Positions 34,701 to 46,500 of a stretch of 64,000 bases of DNA are shown here, piece by piece. This stretch comes from Sphaerolaimus hirsutus (lineage: Eukaryota > Nematoda > Chromadorea > Monhysterida > Sphaerolaimidae). The position numbers and the translations under genes were made by a program. The first letter of the stretch is position 1; each line of letters starts with the position of its first letter. The notes beneath the pieces are model-generated. The model worked only from the letters and a program-made list of their open reading frames with translations, searched no databases and was not told the DNA's origin. The stretch lies in the NCBI GenBank assembly GCA_964036195.1, contig OZ038450.1, forward strand, positions 7,938,701-8,002,700, read 5' to 3'.

Positions 34701-35706
34701 AAAAACGCGCTTTTTTCGCTTTTTTTCAAAAAATGTCAAGACGGTACCTAAAAAGTTCCCAAATAGTGTTCTGAGTCAATATATACAGGTATATCAGACA
34801 AGTGGTAGTACTTGTGATGATATATAGCCATAGAATTGCTGTGTAATCATGAGATAGCATTATAAGTCCTAATTTCTGCCACAAAAATCCAATTTTATGT
34901 TGACTCGTTATGTATATCGCTGTTTGTGTATGTTTCATGACTTCTAGTGAAGTTAGGCATGGAAAAGTGCTTAAATAACGTTGTAAGAGAAGGCTAATGC
35001 ATGACAGTGATGTTACACTCTGTAGAAGTATGTGGGAGCACATTGGCTGGATATTATATACTAGACTGACATATCACAACTTATTATAACATGATACCAT
35101 GCAGGAAAAGAAGCAATGGCACAAAAATGCCACAAAACCAATGAAAACAACCACCAATGGCAATTTGCATGTGAAATTGCGTGCTCACGCGCGAAAAAAT
35201 TGCAAAATACCTAGTGCACAAGTACAAAAATTTTTGCCAGCGCTTTTTTTTAAAAAAAGCGCTGGGACCCTTGCGCTTTTTTTTAAAAAAAAGCGGCGTT
35301 TTTAAAAAAAAAAGCGCTTGAAAAAAAGCGCTGGCCATCCCTAATTGTAAGCACACTTCGTTTTGATTTGGTTAATTTGCATGCTATCATTATCCCACAT
35401 CAGTGTTATTTTGCACGCGCAAATGTACCACCTCGCCCAACGAATTCTTCACCCCACCACAGAGTATACCTAGTTCTATTCACCGGCGGTGCGGCTGCCC
35501 TGCCGCCAGCGCTGGGCACCGGCGCGGCAGCGCAGCAGACGTCCATACGCGTGGCGCGGCGGCAGAGAATAGCGGCTGCAGCTGGCGCGCCGGCGAAGGG
35601 CACGCGGCAGTGGGTGCTGGCCAAGAAGGAGAGGGACAGGAGGAGGAACAAGGAGGTCAGGGTGGACAGTAAATATACGGGGAGAAAGAGACATGGCAGA
35701 TTTTGA
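31764..35706 (+). CDS. BUD23: BUD23, 18S rRNA m7G methyltransferase
   Basis: SAM-dependent methyltransferase (WBSCR22) that makes m7G in 18S rRNA with TRMT112 and helps export the 40S subunit. Exons 31764-31808, 31885-32018, 32364-32511, 32704-32841, 33261-33311, 33520-33626 and 35463-35706 give 288 residues (human 281). Motifs: [24 protein letters not shown] (SAM motif I), [50 protein letters not shown] and a basic C-terminus with [13 protein letters not shown] and KYTGRKR. The intron between DMGL and GLPF is an introner whose only in-frame 3' end is TG, not AG. The donor of exon 6 was chosen to keep frame and adds about six residues relative to human. Confidence 0.93.
32102..32199. repeat. 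Palindrome in BUD23 intron 2
   Basis: GCGCAGACGCATATTGG and its complement enclose AACACATTTCGTATTTCA and its complement; about 98 bp. Confidence 0.75.
32512..32703 (+). mobile_element. Introner in BUD23 with non-canonical 3' end
   Basis: Donor CTG^GTACCAGTCCCAGACC; right end TTCTGGGACTGCCCCCTG directly before GGCTTGCCG. The conserved reading DMGL-GLPF requires removal of exactly this 192-bp block, giving GT...TG. The nearest downstream CAG (at 32717) would bring a stop in frame. Confidence 0.9.
33838..34210. mobile_element. TACCGTA-type MITE (BUD23 intron 6)
   Basis: CGAATCCTCGAATAAGACCC left, CTTATTCGAGGATTTAGGG right; CTCCCC-rich arms. Confidence 0.7.
34319..34613. mobile_element. AACACCTTCCCGGTCACG foldback (BUD23 intron 6)
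   Basis: Inverted ends AACACCTTCCCGGTCACG; the centre is an almost perfect palindrome around GGTCGCCGCGACC. The same end sequence occurs inside the Rheb intron 5 foldback. Confidence 0.78.
34635..35342 (+). mobile_element. hAT-like MITE, AGCGCT-armed, copy 3
   Basis: TAGGGATGG...CCATCCCTA with exact duplication ATTGTAAG. Arms repeat AAAAAGCGCTTTTT words; the body is alignable to copy 1. Confidence 0.88.
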
Positions 35707-37240
35707 GATTGGGGTCGTTGTGGTTGTTGTGGACTTTTTAATGTGTGTTATGTATTTTACACTTTGGTGTTCGTTGTTTGATAATTTTATAGTTGTTTTT
35801 TTTGGCAAAGTTTAACAAGGAATTCAATAATTCTCCAGAGGCCGATTTTAATTTTTGAACAGTTTAAAAGATAGTGCGCTACAATTTCTTCTACTCATGC
35901 AAAGAAGCAGCAAAATTACTACATAAATCACAAATGTTTCCATAGTTGGAGCACACAACGCATCTCAGAAGGTAACTCTTATAACAGAAATCATACGTTC
36001 AAAAGTCTGAGTCAACTTGTGGCACATAATGAAGCAGTTCTGCCTACATTTCCATAAATTCTGATACGGAGAAACACACTTGACAATAAACAACAATTTC
36101 AATTCATGTGTACATCCACACACTTCTCAGCAGATTGTCACAAGCTTTTATATCGAAAACAGAAACCACAACAATTTGAAGGCAATTCCAAACGTATCTG
36201 TAACAGCTTGTAATGGCCGAAACACTGGATTTATAAATATGTATTTCAATGTGTTCAATATATTTAGTCTGCCTACTGCACACTTTGCACTGAGCTCTCC
36301 AATTTACAGTCTGGATATTCAACCAAAAATATTAAGCGAAATTTCATAATGACACATTGCTCCCATTATGAGATAATTTACCACCGAACTTATCGCATGA
36401 CTTATGTGCAAAGCATTCAGTGCAGTCAGTAAATATACCAAAATACTAATAATTGGTTGGGACAAACTTGCAGCACCAATTGCTAAAAATTCTCTACATA
36501 GGTTTCCTTACTTTTTAGTGGGAGTGGAAAAATGGTGAAATGTCAACAAATAATAAATCCATATATTGAATCAAATATGGTTGTACAGCTTTAGGTGAAT
36601 AATTTAAATACCAACAAATGTTCGTTTTGCTATATTTTGATAGACAACCAGAAAAACACATCGAATAACAGGTGAATATACAAATGTGTGTATTTAAGAA
36701 ATATAAATAACCCATTCACTGCGTTGCCATACACAAAGCTTGCGGAACTGATGCCGATTCACAAAACTTCTTGAATAGGCCCCTGCCTTCGGTAGTTCGC
36801 AAAAGTCTTTGTGCATTGACGCCGCAAGAGCGTAGTAAGCAAAAGTTACAACAGCACCAACAGCTGCACGTGGCGCCACATTGGCGCCACACACGCTGGA
36901 TGTCAACTAAATTTTAGTACCTAAATAAGTTATGTGATTTCACCTTCCCTATCTGATAGAGCATAGTTCATTTTACATTTTTCATGACAGTTAATTTTCA
37001 TTGTTTCTGTTGTTTGATGATTCTATTAAATTTTTAGTTGACATTAATTTGCGATGTCAAATAGCGTGTGTGGGCCCAGTAGCACAGAACATCATCAAAA
37101 AAAAAAGCTGCCAGTGAAACTGCCGAAATGATCAAATTGAGTTTTTGTTTGTTTCGTCTTGCATGGTCATGGAGTGGACCCCATGATTTTTCACCACGTG
37201 TTTGTTTCTCCCGCAAGTACTACTGTTAATTAATTCACCA
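35707..37240. other. BUD23 / PTB gene convergent spacer
   Basis: Holds the 3' flanks of both genes. An AATAAA lies near 36085. No gene seen; a foldback is at 36884-37076. Confidence 0.45.
36884..37076. mobile_element. CACACACGCTGGATGTCAAC element
   Basis: GCCACACACGCTGGATGTC left, GTCAAATAGCGTGTGTGGGC right. Homologous through its length to 59370-59573; ends shared with the palindromes at 7.3 and 27.7 kb. Confidence 0.72.
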
Positions 37241-37434
37241 GGTACCAGTCCGGAGCCCTGTTAGGTAGGTGTAAAGTCAAGTGTCAAATTCCATACAGAT
37301 TTGTAAATTGTCAGGCACAGTGCCAATTATCATGCAAAGTTCAGTAATAAAACTTTTTTCTTTTGTTTTGATTGACATTTTACATGACAATTGACACTTG
37401 ACATAACACTTCACAGGGCTCGGGACTGCCCCCT
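37241..37434 (+). mobile_element. Intergenic introner-type element
   Basis: GGTACCAGTCCGGAGCCC on the left and GGGCTCGGGACTGCCCCC on the right, between the convergent BUD23 and PTB genes. No coding sequence on either side. Confidence 0.8.
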
Positions 37435-37559
37435 GATCAGAGGATGCTATTGCTGAATACATTTGATGACCTACACTAGCCACCTGTCTTCATACGAGCT
37501 CATGTTGACACATTTTGGCATGTTCACTAGCTGCTTTTATCCGGTTTACAGCCAACAGT

Positions 37560-40500
37560 TCAATACATCTGCGCGACGGCCTTCTGGCTGGTGCGCATGC
37601 GCGCCATGCCGCGGCTCAGTTCCTCCTCATCCACGTCGTAGTCGGCGGGCGGCGTGCACGGCCTGTCCACCGAGTCGGTGTCGTCGCTGGGCGGCTTGGC
37701 GCGCAGCTTGCCGTTGGCCGCCGCCGAGTGCCCGTTGGTGTGCTCGGTGCCCGACTCGCGCTGGATGGTGCCGGCGAAGGCGCGCTCGTTGAGCATCGGC
37801 TTGCGGTAGATGCCCGCCTCGAACGAGTCCCAGTACTGCGTGTCGGGCCCGTCCTGCTGGTCCAGCGCGGCGTCTTCGATGCGCCGCGACTGCGATCTCC
37901 CTTTTCCTGATTGTGACTGGCGCGGCGCTCCGCTCGGTGATCGGCTGCCCTTCTGGAAAACGATTTTACTGCGTTTAAAATGACCCATACATTGTAAACT
38001 ACCTACTTATGACTTCTATTTACATTTCATTTCCGCACAGGGTTAATAGAAACTTTTAAGTTCACTTAATAAATCTGGCAATCAAGCCGCATATTTTTAT
38101 ATCTCCCACTACCTCCACACACCTTCTTTTTCTCCACATTAGGAGAGTGTGAGCGGCGGCGGTGGTTCGCGTCGTAGTACGCTTCATAGTGCTCGTAGTT
38201 GCCGGGCGCGTAGCTGGCAGCCGGCGGCATCATGTAGGGCATGGCGCCCGGCATGTAGATGGGCTCCTCGCGGATCGACTCGATGTCCGACTGCCGCATG
38301 CCGCCGCGCCCGCCCGCGGGTCCGCGAGGGAGCGTTCCGTATTGGCTGCCGTCTGGAGCGGTTATTATTGGCGTGGGGTCGGCGTCTCTGTCGCCTGAAT
38401 GTTGAGTTTTCTTTGGATGTCGTGTCTCATTTCTGGGATACAAGCGGCTTAGCGTATGCTATTTACCTGGAGGGTAGAACATGCCGGGCGGCGGCGGGCC
38501 GGGCATCATCATGTGCGGCGGGCCCATCATCGGGTGGCCGGGAGGCGGGCCCATCATGCCTGGTCCAGGGCTCGGACCCATCATACCCGGTCCTGGACTT
38601 GGTCCCATCATGCCCGGTCCCATCATCATGCCCGGCGGCGGGCCCATCATGCCCGGGTGCGGCGGCCTGCCCGGCCCCATCATGCCCGGCGGCGGCATCA
38701 TGCCCGGGCCCATTGGCGGTCCTGGCCCGGGTGGACCCATCATTGGCGCTCGCATCATGCCTGTGTTCATTTTAAATTGCAATTTTGGTTCCATGTTTAT
38801 GATCGATGTTTAGAGATGACTGATGGAAAGGTGCCAGAAATTCCCCAAAAAACGCACTGGACACCAAAGAAAAATGCTTTCAAATTTTTAAGGAGTGTTT
38901 CTATGAACTTGAATCATAGCTTTTATTTACGTAAGTGGTCGCGTGAGTTATCACTACTATACACCGGGCACTATACATGGTGTCGGCCAAAGAGCACGCG
39001 CTGCAAAAGCTGCTAACCCGGTGGCGGCATTGGGCCGGGGCCCTGCATGAACGGCGGCGGCGGTTGCGGTGAACCCGGACCCCCAAACATCATGGGGTGC
39101 GGCCCGCCGGGTCCCATCATCATGCCCGGATGCGGCGGACCCATGCCCGGCCCCATGGGGTAGAAGGGCGGCGGCATGCCGCGCGACATGCCACCGTGCA
39201 GGTCCGAGTCGCTGCCCGCCCGCCGCATGGCCATCATGCCGCCGCCCGTGTATGGCACCACCGCGCCTGTGTTGTGTTGATACGTGGTGTAGACTTTAAG
39301 GGACATTTGGAGCTTTTTAAACTGATTGTCTAATGAGACTATGATACCCTATCATCAATTCTTCATTTGCGGTGAATGTCGCGGAAGTAGCTTCAGGTGC
39401 TGATTCCTTGTAAAGTAAGGTACCTTGTAAAGTTCTAAATAACGTTCCTTGTATTCACTGTTGCAAGTAAATGTGTAAGCGTAAAGCAAGTGTGGAGTAA
39501 TAAATAATGAATTAACCGTATATCCTCGAATAAGATCCCACGGGAGTCATTTTTTCGTCAGTAGTTTTGGAGGGGGAGTTATTCAAGGGGGGTGTTATTC
39601 AAGGAGGGGGTGTTTTTCAAGGAGGGGGGGGGGGTATTTTGTCCTCGGAACTTTCACTTTATTCATTGTGTGAATGCATTGCATCAACTCGTCTAATGTA
39701 GGTATTTAACAGTTAAACAACAACCAAAACAAGGTATTCATGCTAAGATTTATGTTCATTGGCATCTGAATCAAATACACATTGTGGATACATGTACCAA
39801 ATACCGAGAAGGGGGAGTTATTCAAGAGGGGGAGTTATTCAAGGGGAGGAGTTTTTTTTCCTCACATGGCTAACAGGGGGGAATTATTCAAGGGAGGTGT
39901 TATTCAAGAGGGGTGTTATTCAAGGGAGAGGTCTTATTCAAGGAGATACGGTATGAATGAAAGTACATATAATACCTGTCATTTTTACGTCTTGTTTGTG
40001 CCTCTAAAAATCCGTATCTCCAGATGGGAATGCAATTTCAACTGAGCTGTGCACAAAAGTTTCACACGCACTGCCTAACCAACCATATTCAGCGGGCATT
40101 TCCGATCTGCGCTGCATGGTGCCCGCGTTGCTGGCGGACTTCTCCCTACTCCTGGCGCGCGCCGCCTTGTCCTTGCCCTGCTTCTTCTTGTAGCGGTTCG
40201 CGTTTGCCATCGAGCTGGAGATGCTCTGCGCGTCTTGGTCGCCGGTTTGCTGTCTGCGCTGCCACGTTTGCGCGCCCACCGCGCGCTCCGACCACCGCAG
40301 CATGTCCGATTCCGATGACGCGCTGGATCTGTGCCAATTTTGCGTTTGTGGTTCATGGATTTTCACTTTACACTTAACACCCACTTTCGCCCACTTTACA
40401 ATGAAATCTATCATATTTCACCTGGATAGAAACGAATATCTTGATTTTTGTCATCACGGTGCTCTCAATATGGGTGAATTTTCTGCACGTGTTTTCTTTA

Positions 40501-43500
40501 AATAGACACGGTAACATTCTCAGTACACTACCATATTTTACAGAGAAGTTTACCATATGTAACAGAAAATTTTACCATATTTCACAGAATTTTTTTAACC
40601 ATATTTATCATATTGTGATGAATAAGGTCACATGATAAAATGTTCATCGATATCGCCTATTGATAGTGAAAGTTATCAATGTGATAACAACATAATTTTT
40701 TTGTTGCTTCTTCATTAACACGCAGTATAGTACATTCGACTGTAAGGTGTGCGGTCACTGAACAACGCAGACCAACTTGGCGCTGCGGCTCGACGTGTCA
40801 TCCGCCGCCTCTCCATGTTCCTTGATGGAGCTGAGCGCCTGCCCCCCGGGCAACTGCTTGACCAACTGCTCGTTCTGGTCCAAAAACGAGCAGTCAGCAT
40901 AGGAGTGGAAGCAGCTGCGCACGAGCGCGTTGGCCGCCCTCTCGTTGGTGCAGATGAACGCGTGGCACTCGAGCACGCGCACGCCCGACGTCCGTCTGAA
41001 TATGGCCGCGAACATGGGCGGGTGGCCGGCGCCCGCCACCGACGCGGCGAAGGGCGAGTCGAGCGGCAGGAACCGCTCGCCGCCGCCTTCGATCGCGTAG
41101 CCGGACACGTTCACGTAGCGCACCTGTGGTTTTGATTGGGTGCGTTTTTGGCCTGGAATGACTACTAAATACCGTGTATCATCGACACACCCCCAAGGGT
41201 GGTGTTTTGAATGCACATTTTGGAGGGGGTATTTCGAGGGGAGGCTTATTCATGGGGGTTATTATTTTGCCAACATTTTTCGTGAAGGTCGTGGTAAAGA
41301 ATAGGGTTTTACATACCAAAACTCGCAAATAAATGTGAGCAAAGAGTATATTTTAGGACGTATCAACGTGCATCGCTACACAAACCAGTCTATGTGTAGC
41401 TGCGGTGCAAATTGGTCGCAATTGGTATTTCGAGGGGGGGGGGGGTAATTTTCCATCAGCTCGCTCAGACGTGGGGGTATTTCGACGGGGCTTTGCAAGG
41501 GGGGTGAGTGTATTTCCAGGAAATACGGTAAGTGAAAGTAATCAAAGTCGCACTCACGGCGGCGCAGTAGTGCAGCGACTTGATCGGAAAGAAGGCCGCC
41601 TCCGTAGTCTCGTCGCCTTCAACATACTCCAGCAGCAATCCATTGCTCCACACGCTGAGCCACGAGTCGATGCCCTTGGCGTCGGTGGAGGCGGCGTCGA
41701 GGGCGTAGCGCTCCCTGAGCGGCTCCTGGATGCCCTGCAGGCCGTCCTTGCTGATGGTGGGCACGGCCGAGCCCAGGTAAAGCACGCGGCAGCGGCACAG
41801 CGGCGTGGCTGGCATGTCGCCGCCGCCGGACTGCGAAAGGGGTGATGTTTTAGTGGGTTTTATTTACCTTGGTTGTAGTGAATAAATTACTAGAGTGCTG
41901 AAGATCAAATGTATTTACGCACTTGCGATCGCGCTGGTGATATGCAACGAACAACCGGCATTTTTCTTAGTGTTTGGGTTCAGAAATTTGGGTTTCAAAT
42001 GAGCTCATTGTTTTGCGATTGATTTTTCAACAGGTTGGCTATGGCTATGAATATGATAGATTACCATATGTACATATGTATACCTACTCACATACTGTAC
42101 ACGAATATCTACATCAAATACTAAGTATTTATACAAACACATCCATCCCTGGACACCGCAAGTTTACAACAAATATAAAGCGTGATCGGCGTACAGATGA
42201 TAGCGGATTGTCTGGTGGGCATGCGAGAACAACTGTTGTAAAAATGCGTCGTTTGTCATATGGCTGATGATGCATTGGGGACCGGTGAAAGTAAAAGTAA
42301 AAATAACCGGCCCCAGGTGTTCTACACTACGTCATCGGCATGCCATTTCCTACACTTTTGTATTCATTCAATCGGAGGCAAAATTTTGCGTGTGGAATGC
42401 AAGTTAACAGGTATTTACATGAGCAGGTATTTACATACGCGTACGTACGTGTACAACTTACAAAAAATACCTACACATTGTATAAATAGGTAAATAGGTA
42501 CATGCGGTGCGCAGTTTTTCTACGCGTACAGTATTTAGGTACACGCAAAGATTTACCTTTCGGCGACAACCAACAACTTGAGCATTTTAGTCGCCGCGCG
42601 AACACAACAAAACGCAATCATGTCGCCCCGCGGACTGCCAATCAAAATTTACTATACATCACTGACAGATCGACAATGACGTTCACGCCTTTCGATTTTA
42701 AATGGAGTAGGTATACTGGGATGAAATACCTAGATCGGTATTTGGATAGGTCGATATGAAGTCACGCGGAATTGTCCATCATCAGAATCGTGTGAGAAAC
42801 GGCGTCTTAAATTGAAAATAACACAAGCCACGGCATCATAATTTAATTGGATACATCTATTGTGCTTTCATCCTATGGATAATATTCAAGTGGGTATATG
42901 AATCCTGTTAAAAGTCAAAACTCAAGCCACTACGATGACAACTTGTCGCCTCACCGCGCAGTTCGGTGAGGGGCGGCCTGGACCATTCTGTGCACATGCA
43001 CGTTGTCGGTCGGACGTGGGTGTGACATGCAGAGAAAGGTCATTTTGCAAGATCGACAGTTTGTAAGTGAGGTTCACGTGACCGTTTTTCACGTTAAATA
43101 GCTCTATTTAGCTCACATAACATCCGGTTCCATTTGTTCCATTTTTATGCTCTGTTTTAAGTCCATTTATGGACATTTACAACAAAAAAAACATTAAGAC
43201 ACATTCCTTAAATGTGGGATTTCATGCTTATGCATGAATTGCAAATGTAAGAAAACTTTTACAGCCCAATGTCAGTGGGTTGAAGATTTTAAGTTAGGTT
43301 ACCTACCTCATTTTGCTCAACCCTATCCTTTTGCATGGATATATAATGTGATTATTTCCTGAGAGGCATGAGAAAACAATTGCACCAGGCACAAGCAATC
43401 ACATCACACATAAATTAAAGCTTGCACAATGAAACAATCTATTTCATTGTATACCATATGTCCTAGAATGAGTCTCCTCTTGAATAATACCCCCCAATTA

Positions 43501-46500
43501 CCCCAGTTGACTTAGGAAAAAAAACTCCCCTTAAATGAGGAGTCAAGATTAGTCAGTTTTAAAGTTTTTGAGTTAAGTTTTTTTTGTCAGAATATCAAGA
43601 AAATGATCAAATAATTGTATGAAATGAGTTCCATAAATATGTAGTCAAGTCAAAATACAAAGTCCTAAAGTCAAGCAGTGAAATCAATCCATGGAAGTTT
43701 GATGCTTGGCCTATAATTTTGTTATGGTGTCATGCCAATAAAAAGTGTCATGATGCTTATGGTGTTAGCACTTTTTGGCATAGTCCAAGGAACAAAGTTA
43801 CAAAAGACCTGACACTTGGCACTAGTGCCATAGAAAAAAACACCATCGTGCTTCTTGTGCTTGGTGTCATTTTGCTCTGCCACCATTGCTGCTTGGCACT
43901 GGGTGTCAGAAAAGTGCTGCTTTTGGTACTAGAAGTCAAAGTCCACTTTTTACACCACTAAACAGGGGGAGTAATTTGGAGGGGAGCAATTCAAGGATTT
44001 TTGGTATTCAAATGCAGCAGAATTATACTTTATCACAACAATTGTTATCACAACAATGTCCTGCTGCTGCTGTCAAACTTAGTGAGAGTTTTCAATTGGG
44101 TATTTAACGGGTCAGAACATACTTTATTTGAAGAATTTCTAAAGATTGGTAGATGGCTGCAAAAAAGAGCAACTTATGCTGAAAAATTTTTCACAAAAAC
44201 TGGGACAGTTACACTTACATTTCCGACCCTCACTTGCAAATCGTCCATGCTCGATTTGTTGCAAACTGGCTAACTTGTGAGATGGTGCGGCCGTGGGCTG
44301 CAAAGAAAACTGTGGCGCGCCGATCAAATGGCAGGTAAACGCGCTGTCACACAAACACTGGGATGGGACAGTGCGCGCGCGCTCGCACAGCGGGCATTTT
44401 TCGCCGTCTTTACTATTGGAAGGGTGGAAATCTCCCATCCGCGCACACTGGCGGCACAGTTCCCATGCGCAGTATACAAATCGGTGGTAGTGTCATATTG
44501 GGTAGGTCGCAATGTGTTACTGAATCGAAAGTAGATGGTCCGTGCGGTTGACCGGCGATAAAAAAATCGACCTTGTTCCATGGTGTGTAATTGTCTCGAC
44601 CGTTTTTCCAATCAAAACGTTGCATAATGGGCGCGTCGCGACGGGTAAAAATACCTCAGAATATTTCTTACTATAGTCGGACGAAATTGAGGTGTACAAA
44701 GTGTATTTATGTATTTGTACAAAATACCTATTCAGGTAGTATTTGCAAGAGTTATAAAAGAACGCGTGCGTGTAAATATCTTATTTCTTAGGCGGGCGAG
44801 AAAACTGTTGACATTACCGCGATCAGCGAGCGCACACCACGTCAAGTATTTCATCAGTGCAGCGATCCACGACAAAACGACAGGCGAAAATTATTGGCGA
44901 TAAAGGTATGCGAGATAAGCGATCTTCAATCATAGATGCAGCGGGTGTACAAAGCTGTAAAATTGACATTGATTTATTTGCAGCATCCGTGCCATATAAT
45001 GAAACGAGCAGAATCCGATCACGCCGTCGTCTTCAAATCAATAGAACGCATGCACGTTGATTGGTGGTGACATCATAGTTGTTAAAACTGCAGTAGTATT
45101 CAAAAATGAAACATAAACGTAAAGTATAATAATTGTTTTGAATTTACATGCTGCTAAGACCGTAACAAAACAAAAATTTAGGTACTTTACGCTGATGGCA
45201 ATTGAAAGCAAGTGCGAAGGTATATTTTCAAAAATTTGATCTAGAAAATTGTAACAGTGCCTTTTATCGAGGGTTTCATGGGATTTTTTTGAACATACAT
45301 AATAATTTATGTGGCAGTGAGTTATCATCAAAAGTTACGCTGTTTGTACTCTAACAATTTTAAAAAGTATAAGTAAAACCGAGTATTCGCATTTACTCTG
45401 TATCAGTATTCAGTGCACGTGGTTTACAAGTAAAAGTAAATACGCTTTGACAACTCTGGTGCAAATTTTATAAATAGGTAAAAAAATCCTACGACAGGAT
45501 GTGCGTGACTAGAATGACATGCAATGATGGAATAACGAAAGCAAATGGTGTCCAAAAGCCAACCGATGTGTTTCACGAACTGCATGATTTTTTTGTTTGG
45601 CAGCAGAATTCTGCGGCGCGGCGCGCCAGACCCTGCGGCGACTGCGACGCCAATACGGGATATCAAAACTGCTATAAAATCGGCGGATAGGACATGACAG
45701 TTGGCAAGATTTGCGCAGCATGTAACGAAAGTCGAGTCGTGATTCTCATCGATGCAGCCGATGGCGACAAATGCGGCATGAGATCGAAATCGAATGGCGT
45801 GGGTGAGAAAACGGGAATGCTCTCATGCGTCGCCAAGCGCCGCAGCCACTGGCCGCTTTGGCGAGAGCGACGCGACGCAAATTCGACGGATTTTTTGCGC
45901 CGTCGCGCCGATAAAAGTCGTGTACATGCACGCCACCTGCAAGTTTTTTTTGCCAAGGCGATGGCGCGCGGCAGCAGCGTCATAGTGCCGAAAATTACTG
46001 AAAAAATCTAATAAATACAGGTGATACGGTGGGAAAATCACATCTGCATCTGTAAAGAGTACAGAAAACTGCCCGTTATAGTGTTCGCGCGAACGCTGGC
46101 CAACCTGCACAAGTCTACTGCGTCACTCGGAGGGATCAGCAAACAAACAGTGCCTATTTCAGGCAGACCGCAGAGTCGAACAAAACGCTGAAGCCGGCAT
46201 AAATCGCCAACCAGCAAACATGACTGTGATTGGATTGAATGTCGCGTGCCGCCCCCCCCCCCCCATTTTGAACAAACAATGCGGCGGCGGCAAACAACCA
46301 GAGCCAATTGCGGCAACCCTCACCTCAAAAATAAACAAACACATTCTCACTGGGAACAGCATAGCCGCCGCAGCGAGTATTTACGCACTACTGACCGAGT
46401 GAAAACCGGGCGTCACAAAAAGTGCCCGTCTCACCTGGACATAATTCTGGTTGCCCGGCTGCTGTTCGTCGACGCGTTCGTGCTGCTCTTCCATGGTGCG

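Noticed and set aside
38456..39016. His/Arg/Ala-rich plus-strand frame of 186 codons
   Set aside because: Antisense shadow of the PTB gene exons.
44139..44611. Cys-containing minus-strand frames in PTB intron 3
   Set aside because: No zinc-finger spacing, family match or splice pattern; several frames equally open.
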